Shown: positions 45,885-53,619 of the stretch, piece by piece
Layout: each line of letters opens with the position of its first letter
How positions within the stretch are numbered: position 1 is the stretch's first letter
DNA from: Acidimicrobiales bacterium
GTDB taxonomy: Bacteria; Actinomycetota; Acidimicrobiia; Acidimicrobiales; Ilumatobacteraceae
DNA: 61,794 nt
Assembly (NCBI GenBank): GCA_030828465.1
Contig: JAURCL010000007.1
Location: 1-61,794 of the forward strand
Direction of reading: 5' to 3'
The notes under the pieces: generated by a model
What the model was told of the DNA's origin: nothing
What the model saw: only the letters and a program-made list of their open reading frames with translations
Database searches by the model: none
Program-made: the position numbers and the translations under genes

Positions 45885-47696
45885 ATGCACATTCGGCAGC
45901 GACTCCGCTTCTCCTCACGAGCGGGGCTGCGTCGTACCCTCAGCGCCCTTGTCGCATGTGGCTTGATCGCTTCGTGCTCCGCCAACGACGAACCATCTGC
46001 CGCCACCGAGCCCTCGGTGGTCACGGCAGAGACGACCACCACGGTCACTGAGCCCGAGGTCGAACTCGATGATCCGGCGGAGCCGGCCGGACCAGCGGTG
46101 CCTTCGACCACGCTCGCCCCGGTGGTGGCACCGGAGGCGGCGGTGATGATGGTGTCGTTTCGGTTCTCCGATCTCGCTCGGTGGGACGACGGCGAGAGGC
46201 TCGCGGCCGATGATCTCCGTTGCACCCTCGACGCGCTCCGGGGCACTCCCGACTCAGCCGATGGTCGTGCGTATGAATCGGTCATCGAGGTCCGCGACAC
46301 GGCTGACGGTTCGGTCGAGATCTATTTCGATGCCGTGGTCGCCGGGCACCATCTGTTGTTCGATCGCATCATCCGCGCCGCCGATCACGAGGATTGCTCC
46401 GACGTGTCGGGTGATGCCGCTGAGCCGCCGACAGGGTCCGGCCCGTTTCGGATCGAGGTCTGGAACGCCGTCCAGATGATCCTCGAGCCGAGTGAGTGGG
46501 CCCGCGAGGAGGGACTTGTTGATGTCAACCGGGTGGTGTTGGTTCCGATTCGAGAGGTGGCGCTCGAGGCCGAGGTGCTGCGCTCAGGCGAGGTCGATCT
46601 CATCTTCCCTGACCTCGAGGAGGGATTGAGCGAGCGCCTCGACGATCCCAATTTGGCCTTTGAGTTACAGGCGGGCTCGAGGGTGGAGTCCCTCGTGTTG
46701 CAGAGCTCGGTGGCGCCACTGACGGCGGGAGTGTTCTCCGATGAGGCGTTCCGATCGGCGTTCTGGATGTCGATCGATCGTGATCTGCTCCTTGAGAATG
46801 TCTACGACCCGATCCGGTCGGGTATCTCGCTGCTGTCGTGTGGCCCGACGGTCAACGAGGAGTGGTGCGTCGACGGGGGAGAGTTCGACGCGACCTTCGA
46901 TCCGGGTGCGGCCGCGCAGTTGCTCACCGATGCCGGTTGGCGCTTCGACGGTGATGGTTTCTGGCAGGACCCGACCGGCGGAGAGGTGTCGATCCGTTGG
47001 CTCGTCGATCCGGGCCATGGACGTCAGAACCGACTACTCGAGGTGCTCGAGCCCTCTCTGGCGCTGCTCGGATTCCGTATCGAAGTCGTCGAATGTCGGG
47101 GAGAGTGCGTCTTTGACGAGCGCCTCGGGGCGCTCGACTACGACATGGCGTTCGTGACCACGGCCGACCCCCCGGGGGTTGGACCCTCGCTTCGGCGGTT
47201 CACCTGCGCCGAGGTGCCTGGGGCGGTGCTCGGGCGAAACTTCGGAGGTTGGTGCGACCAAGAGGCGACGGCCCTGCTCAAGGTGGTGTCGTCGTCGACC
47301 GATACCGATGAGATCGCCGAAGCGCTCGCCGGGGTGCACCGCCGGCTCGCCGAGACGCGGCAGCTCCTTCCGATGGTCCGGCTCCCGTCGGCGGTGGCGT
47401 GGCGCCCCGACAAACTTGGACCAGAGTCGGTGCTTCGCGATGTTCGATCTGCGGGCTACCTGTCGCTGGAGGCCCTCATGGCCCTCGATGACCTCGACGG
47501 CGATGGCCAGATCGTGATCGGTGTGGAGAAGTGGCCCTCTTGCTCGTCGCCGACCTCGGCGTGCGGAAGCGACCTCTGGTATCGCAGCACCATCGGCGCG
47601 CTCGTGGTGCCCGGCCTCTGGGAGAGCTCGGATTCAAGCGGATTCATGCCGTCGCCGATGATCGAGGGTGATCCGGTCGTCACGATGCTCGGCTGA
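45885..47696 (+). CDS. ABC transporter family 5 solute-binding lipoprotein, apparently circularly permuted
   Basis: 603 aa. Signal peptide with lipobox LIASC (Cys31), then a Thr/Pro/Glu linker to about residue 85. The first recognisable family-5 segment is VSFRFSDLARWDDGERLAADD (about 90-110), which normally lies roughly 80 residues into the mature protein. The remaining lobes follow (GSGPFRI; FWMSIDRDLL; LLTDAGWRFDG). The segment normally found at the mature N-terminus instead appears at the C-terminus (about 542-603: IVIGVEKWPSCSSPTSACGSDL then FMPSPMIEGDPVV). No permease or ATPase genes are adjacent. Probably binds a peptide-like ligand; possibly non-transport. Confidence 0.8.
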   Translation: MHIRQRLRFSSRAGLRRTLSALVACGLIASCSANDEPSAATEPSVVTAETTTTVTEPEVELDDPAEPAGPAVPSTTLAPVVAPEAAVMMVSFRFSDLARWDDGERLAADDLRCTLDALRGTPDSADGRAYESVIEVRDTADGSVEIYFDAVVAGHHLLFDRIIRAADHEDCSDVSGDAAEPPTGSGPFRIEVWNAVQMILEPSEWAREEGLVDVNRVVLVPIREVALEAEVLRSGEVDLIFPDLEEGLSERLDDPNLAFELQAGSRVESLVLQSSVAPLTAGVFSDEAFRSAFWMSIDRDLLLENVYDPIRSGISLLSCGPTVNEEWCVDGGEFDATFDPGAAAQLLTDAGWRFDGDGFWQDPTGGEVSIRWLVDPGHGRQNRLLEVLEPSLALLGFRIEVVECRGECVFDERLGALDYDMAFVTTADPPGVGPSLRRFTCAEVPGAVLGRNFGGWCDQEATALLKVVSSSTDTDEIAEALAGVHRRLAETRQLLPMVRLPSAVAWRPDKLGPESVLRDVRSAGYLSLEALMALDDLDGDGQIVIGVEKWPSCSSPTSACGSDLWYRSTIGALVVPGLWESSDSSGFMPSPMIEGDPVVTMLG

Positions 47697-47720
47697 CGGT
47701 CGCCGGTAGGCTTCTCGGCC

Positions 47721-47963
47721 GTGCGCGACATCGTCATGTACATCATGCTGGTCATCAACATCTTGTCGATGATCGCCGTCATTTCCGGTGTGCTGCTGCA
47801 CAGTGGACGTGGTGGCGGCCTGTCCGACATGTTCGGTGGTGGTGGGGGAGCGGCGCTCGGTTCGACGGCCGCGGAGAGGAACCTGAACCGGATCACCTTC
47901 GTGTTCGTGCTGGTCTGGATCTTCTCCCTGCTGTCGCTGAGCTTCTTGATGGTTCGCTACTGA
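47721..47963 (+). CDS. secG: Preprotein translocase subunit SecG
   Basis: 80 aa with two hydrophobic segments (about 3-23 and 58-78) and the conserved SGVLLHSGRGGGLSDMFGGGG loop of SecG between them, assisting SecYE in protein export. GTG 47721 is 8 nt behind TAGGCT (47707-47712). Location after the gap-pgk-tpiA operon is standard for actinobacteria. Confidence 0.95.
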   Translation: MRDIVMYIMLVINILSMIAVISGVLLHSGRGGGLSDMFGGGGGAALGSTAAERNLNRITFVFVLVWIFSLLSLSFLMVRY

Positions 47964-47989
47964 CAACCGATATCGTTCGCACGCACCAC

Positions 47990-48075
47990 GTCGGAGTGGC
48001 GGAATGGCAGACGCGCTAGCTTGAGGTGCTAGTGCCCTACTAATGGGCGTGGGGGTTCAAGTCCCCCCTCCGACA
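47990..48075 (+). tRNA. tRNA-Leu (anticodon GAG)
   Basis: 86-nt class II tRNA. Acceptor GTCGGAG pairs with CTCCGAC; anticodon stem CTAGC/GCTAG encloses TTGAGGT (anticodon GAG); a long variable arm has GCCC/GGGC pairing; T loop TTCAAGT; discriminator A. CCA is not encoded. It lies 26 bp after secG. Confidence 0.95.
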
Positions 48076-48106
48076 CAAGCGTTAGTACACGCTGTAGGTC
48101 CGGGTG

Positions 48107-48142
48107 CACTCGCTCTGGTGGCGAGTGGGCCGAGGTCGGCCC
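48107..48142 (+). terminator. Tandem hairpins between tRNA-Leu and vapC
   Basis: CACTCGC (48107-48113) pairs with GCGAGTG (48121-48127) over a 7-nt loop, and GGGCCG (48127-48132) pairs with CGGCCC (48137-48142) over AGGT. No U tract follows, which is common in high-GC genomes. Placed between convergent units, it could stop transcription from either side. Confidence 0.5.
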
Positions 48143-48152
48143 CACCTGGGTG

Positions 48153-48566
48153 TCAGTCGAGGTTCAGTCGCTCGACTGGCTGGCCGGTGATCTCTGCGAT
48201 CAGTTCGAAGTGCTTGTCGAGGTGGAGCACAGTGAGCTCGGCGAGCTCCGCTGTTGCGGCGATCAGGAGGTCGGGGATCGATGGTGCTCGGTGTTGGCCG
48301 CGGTCAGCGAGTGTCGACTGGATCTCGAGGGCACGGTCTTCGATTCTGGGCGTGAGGTACTCCACGGGCATGGATGCGACTGGTGGTTGGGAAACGAGGG
48401 TGCGGTGGTCCGCTGGGGAACGCGCTGAGTAGCCGAGTTCTAGTCGGGTGACGGTGCAGATGTGGACAAGGCCTCGCTCGATGCGTTCGGCCCACTCGGT
48501 CGCTTTCGTCGCGAGGTGAAGGCGCCCGATCGCGGATTTGTCGATGAGCCAGGTCGTCACGACCAC
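48153..48566 (-). CDS. vapC: PIN-domain ribonuclease toxin (VapC family)
   Basis: 137 aa. The acidic active-site set of PIN nucleases is visible: Asp in WLIDKSA, Glu in TRLELGYS, Asp in [12 protein letters not shown], and Asp in VLHLDKHFE. It would cut specific RNAs when released from its antitoxin. The GTG start overlaps vapB by 10 bp; GTG 48560, giving a 4-bp GTGA overlap, is an alternative. Together with the preceding gene this is a type II toxin-antitoxin module. Confidence 0.92.
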   Translation of the reverse strand: MVVTTWLIDKSAIGRLHLATKATEWAERIERGLVHICTVTRLELGYSARSPADHRTLVSQPPVASMPVEYLTPRIEDRALEIQSTLADRGQHRAPSIPDLLIAATAELAELTVLHLDKHFELIAEITGQPVERLNLD

Positions 48567-48778
48567 GCGCCGGACATGACGGCAGGGTCGTCGAGATCTT
48601 CGGCGAGTGCTGCGACCCTCCTGAGCTGATCGAGGCTGACCGGGCCAGCGTCGACGACGCGTTCGCGCTCTAGCGCTCGGCGGAGGTACTGGGTTCGGGA
48701 GAGGCCGACTCGCTTCGCCTTGGCATCGATTGCCGCGAGCACTTCGTCGGGGACGTCTCGGATCAGAATGTCAGTCAT
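48557..48778 (-). CDS. vapB: Ribbon-helix-helix antitoxin (VapB family)
   Basis: 73 aa. The N-terminal [34 protein letters not shown] is a ribbon-helix-helix DNA-binding domain of the FitA/VapB type; the C-terminal tail would wrap the toxin. ATG 48778 has a GGAGG ribosome-binding site at 48784-48788 on the minus strand; an upstream GTG at 48784 is less likely. The gene autoregulates in related systems, and a perfect inverted repeat lies just upstream. Confidence 0.92.
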   Translation of the reverse strand: MTDILIRDVPDEVLAAIDAKAKRVGLSRTQYLRRALERERVVDAGPVSLDQLRRVAALAEDLDDPAVMSGAWS

Positions 48779-48790
48779 GGCCACCTCCGG

Positions 48791-48808
48791 TGATATCTAA
48801 CGATATCA
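48791..48808. promoter_or_regulatory. Perfect inverted repeat, probable VapB operator
   Basis: TGATATC-TAAC-GATATCA, 7-bp arms and a 4-bp centre, directly upstream of the vapB ribosome-binding site. It overlaps a possible -10 element on the minus strand (TAGATAT or TATCGT), so binding of the VapBC complex would block the promoter. Strikingly AT-rich in a GC-rich context. Confidence 0.75.
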
Positions 48809-49067
48809 TGCGGCGTCGCGATCGTCACGCGCCGCTGGATCGGCGGAGCCCAAGGCGACACGTCACCTGGGCAAGCGGCTGTTTGTATCCCGAACAACTC
48901 GCTCTCAGCCCCTGGAGTTGGAGGGCCAACTGTCCCTCCGACCTCGAAAGTTGTTCGCTAATTGTTGATCCCTGCGCGTGGGTCCTTGGTCGCCCAGTCC
49001 CTGGGGTCAGGCGCGTTGACCTGCTGATCTTACGTTGGCTGAATCTCCGCGCTGCGATACTGGTGCT
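48809..49067. other. Intergenic spacer between vapB and a two-component system
   Basis: About 260 bp without a convincing gene. GATACT (49056-49061) lies 6 nt before the regulator GTG and is its likely -10 element. The sequence contains several weak matches such as AGTTGTTCG near 48950, but no clear repeat, RNA or terminator. Reading frames here have no family resemblance. Confidence 0.5.
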
Positions 49068-49724
49068 GTGCGCATCTTGCTCGTCGAGGACGATCTTCAG
49101 CTTTCGGCTGCCACGGCTCGGGGGCTGCGGAACTCCGGGTTCGCCGTAGATGTCGCTGATTGCGGCGAAGATGCCGTCGCGAAGACGGGAGTGACTGAGT
49201 ATGACGTTGTCGTGCTCGACCGCGACCTGCCGGGCATGCACGGCGATGATGTGTGCCGGTCGATCGCGGCTGGGTCAGCCCGGATTTTGATGCTGACCGC
49301 GTTCGACTCTCTCGACGACCGGGTGGCGGGGTTCGGCCTGGGGGCTGACGACTATTTGGTCAAACCGTTTCATCTCCGAGAGCTCGTGGCGAGAATCCAC
49401 GCGTTGGGTCGCCGGCCGGCGCAAAGCGCAGCGCCGGTGCTCGAGGTCGGCGATTGTCGCCTCGACCCGCACCAACGCGTGGTCCATCGGGCCAACCGAG
49501 TGATCGGCCTTACGCCGAAGGAGTTCGGGGTGTTGGAGGTGTTGATGAAGCAGAGCCCGGCTCCGGTGAGTGCGGAACTGCTCCTGGAAAAGGTCTGGGA
49601 TGAGCACGCAGATCCGTTTACCAACGCAGTGCGGGTCACTATGGTGACGTTGCGCCGCAAGCTTGGTGCGCCGCCGTTTGTCGAGACCGTCAAGTCGGTC
49701 GGCTATCGGGTAGCGGCGAGGTGA
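49068..49724 (+). CDS. OmpR-family response regulator
   Basis: 218 aa. The receiver has ILLVEDDLQLS, phospho-Asp in VVVLDRDLPGMHG, the switch in LMLTAFDSLDDR and Lys in YLVKPFHLRELVARI. The C-terminal winged helix has GLTPKEFGVLEVLM and VTMVTLRRKLG with a final VKSVGYRV. GTG 49068 follows GATACT by 6 nt. Overlaps the kinase gene. Its target is unknown; short intergenic contact with the DUF2306 gene downstream is suggestive only. Confidence 0.9.
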   Translation: MRILLVEDDLQLSAATARGLRNSGFAVDVADCGEDAVAKTGVTEYDVVVLDRDLPGMHGDDVCRSIAAGSARILMLTAFDSLDDRVAGFGLGADDYLVKPFHLRELVARIHALGRRPAQSAAPVLEVGDCRLDPHQRVVHRANRVIGLTPKEFGVLEVLMKQSPAPVSAELLLEKVWDEHADPFTNAVRVTMVTLRRKLGAPPFVETVKSVGYRVAAR

Positions 49725-50986
49725 TGGCTCGACTAGGCCTCCGGGGTCGAGCTGCGGTTGGTTTCGCGGCGAGTTGTGCGGTTGCGATCGTTGTCTCCCT
49801 CGCCGCGGCGGGGGCATTGCTCACCGGTGGACTCCAGGCTGGCGGCGACGGCGAGTACCTGACAGAGGCGCTGCGGGAACTCAGGGCCGAGCGAGGTGTG
49901 GACGCCACCGACATTGCTCCTCTTCTGGACTTGGCACTCGACGACGCACCCGTCTCGCTGGACGACGTCCCGAGCGATGGCCAGCTTGATACTGCTCAGT
50001 ACGCATTGCTCGATGAGGCATTGGACCGGGCGGAGGAGAAGCAGTTCGATGCAACAGTCGTCTTGTTTGCTCAGATCGCTGTAGGCGTGGCGATTGCCGG
50101 AACCCTGGCGGCAGGCGCCGTCGCGTGGACGCTGATGAATCGGCTGCTCGGCCCCGTGGAGCGGCTGTCGCTGGCGGCGGCAGACGCAGCCGTTGGTGAT
50201 CTGAGCCAGCGGATCCGCCTCGATGGCCCTGACGATGAACTCAGACGTCTCGCTGACACCTTCGATGACATGCTCGAGCAACTTGAGGTGTCCTTTGAGC
50301 GGCAGAGTCAGTTCTCCGCGAATGCTGCTCACGAACTCCGCACACCCTTGGCCGTCATACGAGCCGAGCTCGATGCCGTACGGTCGACCTCGTCCGCTTC
50401 GCCAGAACAGCTCGCGTTTGCCGAAGTCATCGACCGCGCCACCGCCCGAGCGGAAGGGCTGGTCACGGCGCTGTTGCAGTTGGGGAAGGCCGAGGCCGGC
50501 ATCGGCCGATTGGAAACTGTCGATCTCGGCGAGATCGTTGGCGATGTCGTTCAACGACGGATCGTGGCGTTCACGAGCGCCAGCCTCCAGATCGAACTGG
50601 ATCTTGGCGAGGGGGACACAGTCCAGGTCGATGGTGACGCTGCTCTACTCGACGTCATGGCCCTCAATCTGATCGACAACGCGCTCAGCCACTCCCGGCC
50701 AGACACGAATGTCGAAGTGTCCGTGATGTCTGAAACCGATGACACCGTGACCATGACCGTCTGCAACGAAGCCGATGGGCTCGATGACGATCTCGCGAGC
50801 CTCACCGACCCGTACCGCCGCGGTCGTCACACCGAACGTGGCCACGGGCACGGGCTTGGTCTGACGATCATCCAAACCGTCGCCTCGGCCCACAATGCCA
50901 CGCTGTCGATCGAGCAACTGAAAGACGAGAGGTTCCGGGCGTCGGTTCACTTCCCGGCACCAGAGTTCTCGTCCGGTCACGGCTGA
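49721..50986 (+). CDS. Sensor histidine kinase
   Basis: 421 aa. TM1 about 12-37, extracytoplasmic region about 38-110, TM2 about 115-138, HAMP, phosphoacceptor His in FSANAAHELRTPLAVI, then HATPase with LNLIDNALSHSRP, DDLASLTDPYRRGRH and GHGLGLTIIQTVASAHNA. The usual DNGPG box is replaced by CNEADGLDDD. The GTG start overlaps the regulator stop (ATG 49724 is an alternative). It forms a two-component pair with the previous gene. Confidence 0.9.
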   Translation: MMARLGLRGRAAVGFAASCAVAIVVSLAAAGALLTGGLQAGGDGEYLTEALRELRAERGVDATDIAPLLDLALDDAPVSLDDVPSDGQLDTAQYALLDEALDRAEEKQFDATVVLFAQIAVGVAIAGTLAAGAVAWTLMNRLLGPVERLSLAAADAAVGDLSQRIRLDGPDDELRRLADTFDDMLEQLEVSFERQSQFSANAAHELRTPLAVIRAELDAVRSTSSASPEQLAFAEVIDRATARAEGLVTALLQLGKAEAGIGRLETVDLGEIVGDVVQRRIVAFTSASLQIELDLGEGDTVQVDGDAALLDVMALNLIDNALSHSRPDTNVEVSVMSETDDTVTMTVCNEADGLDDDLASLTDPYRRGRHTERGHGHGLGLTIIQTVASAHNATLSIEQLKDERFRASVHFPAPEFSSGHG

Positions 50987-51069
50987 GCCTTGTCGAGCTC
51001 GCGGGCACCACCCGCGGCGCACGCATCGACCAAACGTTCTCCAAACATCGCCGATGCCATGCTCACCAC

Positions 51070-52113
51070 ATGAGTACCTCGACGAAACCTCAGTCGCAAA
51101 CGTTGCCCCGGCCGGCTGGGCTCGGTCGATCCGTCGGCCCATGGCTGGTGACGGCGCTGTTGTTCGTTCTCGCTTCGCTGCCGGTTGGTTTCCGGCTGGC
51201 GGAGCCTGACGCCGCCGCCGAGGAAGACGCCGAACGGGCTGCCGAATTCGAGATGAGTGACGAGGACGGGGGCGATGAGGAGGAAGACGAGGACGAGAGC
51301 GGGGACCGGGGCGACGAGGACGAGGAAGCAGGTCAGGCTGAAACCGGCGGTGGGTTCCTGCCGAGCTTCTTCTCGAGTGACGGCATCATCCCCCGAGTAC
51401 TGCTACCGGTTCACATCGTGTTGAGCGGACTCATGAACCTCGTTGGCCCGTTCCAGTTCGACAGTGTTGTCCGGCGACGTTGGCCGAGCGCCCACCGGCG
51501 GCTCGGCTACACCTTCTTCCCAGCAGCGATCGGTGCCGGGGTCACGGCAATCATGATCACTGTCATCAACCCCACTCGGTACACCACGCTGAACTACCTC
51601 AGCAACTGGGCCTTCGGCGGATGGCTTGCGGCAACGGCGGTGATGGCCCTGGTCATGATCCGCCGCCGCCAGATCAGAAGCCACCAGCGATGGGCCATCC
51701 GGGCTTTCGGAGCAGCGCTCACCGTGGCTATCCACCGCGTCTGGGGAGTGGTCGCACTGGCGGTCCCACCGCTCGATTCCGATGCGATTCCCGCAGATGT
51801 CAAGGACATCATGCTGTCGTTGGGCACGATCGCCGTCGCCGAAGCGCTGGCCCGAAGGTCGGGCGGACGACGTGGATCGCGTCGAAGGAGCCTCGAGCCT
51901 AACGCAAGGTCGAACAGACGAGGCCAGCGTGATCTACTGAGAACAGGCTCGGCGTCCGCGCCGCCGCCACAGCATGGCGGTGAAGAAGCCCGACAGGAGG
52001 AAGAACACCGGCATACGGAAGCCGTGCACGGCGTGGAAGAACTCGTCGTAGGGGCCGTGCACATCGGCCTTGGCGTCCTCCACAGGCCACCAGGTCGGGA
52101 AGAACGCCAATGA
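51070..52113 (+). CDS. DUF2306-like membrane protein with antisense-encoded C-terminal extension
   Basis: 347 aa. TM1 at about 25-41 is followed by a very acidic stretch (about 47-95, almost all Asp, Glu and Gly), then about four membrane segments with PVHIVLSGLMNLVGPFQF and RRRQIRSHQRWAIRAFG, characteristic of DUF2306-type proteins. After residue about 275 the sequence becomes hydrophilic and unlike the family, and its coding DNA lies opposite a truncated acyltransferase. The native stop seems lost at a rearrangement junction near 51,900. Function unknown; it follows the kinase gene by 83 bp. Confidence 0.72.
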   Translation: MSTSTKPQSQTLPRPAGLGRSVGPWLVTALLFVLASLPVGFRLAEPDAAAEEDAERAAEFEMSDEDGGDEEEDEDESGDRGDEDEEAGQAETGGGFLPSFFSSDGIIPRVLLPVHIVLSGLMNLVGPFQFDSVVRRRWPSAHRRLGYTFFPAAIGAGVTAIMITVINPTRYTTLNYLSNWAFGGWLAATAVMALVMIRRRQIRSHQRWAIRAFGAALTVAIHRVWGVVALAVPPLDSDAIPADVKDIMLSLGTIAVAEALARRSGGRRGSRRRSLEPNARSNRRGQRDLLRTGSASAPPPQHGGEEARQEEEHRHTEAVHGVEELVVGAVHIGLGVLHRPPGREERQ

Positions 52114-52245
52114 CGCGTGGAGGCCGATCCCGAGCAGCATCGCGAAGCCGCGCAGGGCGTCAAGGTCGTGACGACGGCCCGCGCCGGCGGGCGTTGCGGC
52201 CTCTACGCCGGATGCAGGTCCGTTGGATGACGACCGCAGTGGCAT
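51934..52245 (-). pseudogene. Truncated acyltransferase-3 family gene (N-terminal fragment)
   Basis: 103 aa fragment reading RRHDLDALRGFAMLLGIGLH, then FHAVHGFRMPVFFLLSGFFTA and MLWRRRG, the standard start of membrane acyltransferase-3/OpgC-like proteins of about 350-400 aa. The match ends about ten residues before an in-frame TAG at 51934-51936; the remaining membrane segments are missing. ATG 52245 still has a TAGGTT hexamer 6 nt upstream, so a fragment may be expressed. Inferred product of deletion or rearrangement. Confidence 0.75.
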
Positions 52246-52257
52246 GCCGACAACCTA

Positions 52258-52470
52258 GAAGTCCGCTGGCGATCGTGGTTGGCACTCACGGGACGGGTTC
52301 TGACTGCGCGGTGCCCGACATGTCAGATGTCTGCCCGATTGACGCGCGCTTTCGTCACAAGAGCGCGAAGACGCCGACAAACAGCCAGGTGAACTTCGAG
52401 ACCTTGCGCATTTCGTGACGTCAGTGCTCGCCGCAGGGAGGTGATGCCAGGGGTCGATGTGATGGATGTT
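52258..52470. other. Intergenic spacer downstream of the acyltransferase fragment
   Basis: About 210 bp with no recognised gene. A purine-rich GGGAGGTG before an ATG at 52444 opens a short frame that lies antisense to the thioesterase and resembles nothing. No clear hairpin or repeat was seen. Confidence 0.4.
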
Positions 52471-52902
52471 TCAGTCGGGGCGTGCCCCGATGAGTGTGGC
52501 GGTCATTGTCGCGATGGGTCGGTCGGGGTCGTTGACTTCGACGAGTTGACCGGAGGCGAAGGTGATCGTCGCACCGGGACGTGTGACGACACCCACACCT
52601 TCAAAGGTTGCTCCTGCGGCTGGTCGTAACAGGTTGAGTTTGTATTCGACGGTGAGCACCTCGGTGCCGGCCGGCATGAGTGTCTGCGACGCCCAGCCGC
52701 AGGCGGAGTCGAGCACCGATCCGATCACGCCGGCGTGCACGAACCCGTGGTGTTGCGTCAGGTTCTCGGCAGAGTCGAAACGCAGCCTGACCTCGCCGGG
52801 GGCGAGTGAGTGGAGCCGGATACCGAGCGCGGCCATGAGACCCTGACGGCTGAAACTGTCCCGCACCGGTTGCTCCCACTGTGGATGTGACGGCGAGAAC
52901 AT
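52471..52902 (-). CDS. PaaI-like hotdog-fold thioesterase
   Basis: 143 aa. The PaaI motif region ENLTQHHGFVHAGVIGSVLDSACG (His, Gly and Asp positions in the family) around residue 46-68, followed by VEYKLNLLRPA, indicates an acyl-CoA thioesterase hydrolysing a phenylacetyl- or medium-chain-type thioester. ATG 52902 is 6 nt behind TACCGT on the minus strand. Substrate unknown. Confidence 0.86.
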   Translation of the reverse strand: MFSPSHPQWEQPVRDSFSRQGLMAALGIRLHSLAPGEVRLRFDSAENLTQHHGFVHAGVIGSVLDSACGWASQTLMPAGTEVLTVEYKLNLLRPAAGATFEGVGVVTRPGATITFASGQLVEVNDPDRPIATMTATLIGARPD

Positions 52903-53112
52903 CCCCGTACGGTAGATGACGAAGCTGGTGGGGTTGCCCCCGGACGGGTGACCGGTGCTTCCGACGTCGAGTCGCGGCGGAAAGCCACCTGGGTGGTGAG
53001 TCGTTCTGACAGGCTGACTGTTGTCACGCCGTGGGCAGGCTCAAGTTTCTGTGCGTGTGAGCGTCGTCGATAGCCGGAAACCGCCGGCATCAAGTGGAGA
53101 GGAGCATGTTGG

Positions 53113-53535
53113 ATGATGAACAAGTTGAAGCCGGGGCTCTGGCTCAGAGTGTTCGCCGTGATGGGTGTCGTTGGTGGGCTCGGCAACATTGTTGGCGCTG
53201 AGGACTGGGCGAACGACCAGTGGTCTGGTCTGTCAGGTCGTGAACTCGACATCGCGACGGGAATCGAGTTGGCCTGGGGCATCAAGATCCTCGCGTTCGC
53301 GGTGCTGCTCCTTCTTGCGACGCAGTTCACCAAAGGTGCTGCCCGAGCGCGGGTCGGGGCGTCGCTCGTGGTCACGTTCGTCGTGAGTGAGATCGCAACG
53401 GTGGTTTCGCTCAGCTCTCGTGGTTACGGCGAGGACGCGTCATTCCCGCTTGCTGCGCTGGTCGCCGGCGTGCTCGCGATTCTCGCTCTCGCATCCTGCG
53501 TCGCTCATTGGAACGAGGCCCCTGCCAGCGAGTGA
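53113..53535 (+). CDS. Small four-TM membrane protein of unknown function
   Basis: 140 aa with hydrophobic segments at about 8-27, 55-73, 82-102 and 110-128. No recognisable motif, though length and layout resemble DUF4267/DUF4345-like small membrane proteins. A GGAGAGGAG ribosome-binding site (53096-53104) precedes ATG 53113 by 8 nt, making it one of the leadered genes. ATG 53116 is an alternative start. Confidence 0.65.
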   Translation: MMNKLKPGLWLRVFAVMGVVGGLGNIVGAEDWANDQWSGLSGRELDIATGIELAWGIKILAFAVLLLLATQFTKGAARARVGASLVVTFVVSEIATVVSLSSRGYGEDASFPLAALVAGVLAILALASCVAHWNEAPASE

Positions 53536-53619
53536 TGTGAGGTTCACGCTGGTCGTCGGCTGCGCAGGAGTATCCCGCGCGGTCGGCGGCCCTGGCGTGA
53601 GATCGGCCGCGAGAGCGGT

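Noticed and set aside
48730-49149. Plus-strand frame across the vapB promoter and the regulator start
   Set aside because: It would read through the operator and overlaps two recognised genes; no family.
51480-51902. Second-frame gene inside the DUF2306 region
   Set aside because: Arg/His-rich shadow of the membrane protein frame.
52441-52629. Short plus-strand frame with a GGGAGGTG before ATG
   Set aside because: Antisense to the thioesterase, cysteine-rich by chance, and no recognised match; the strong ribosome-like site is probably coincidental.
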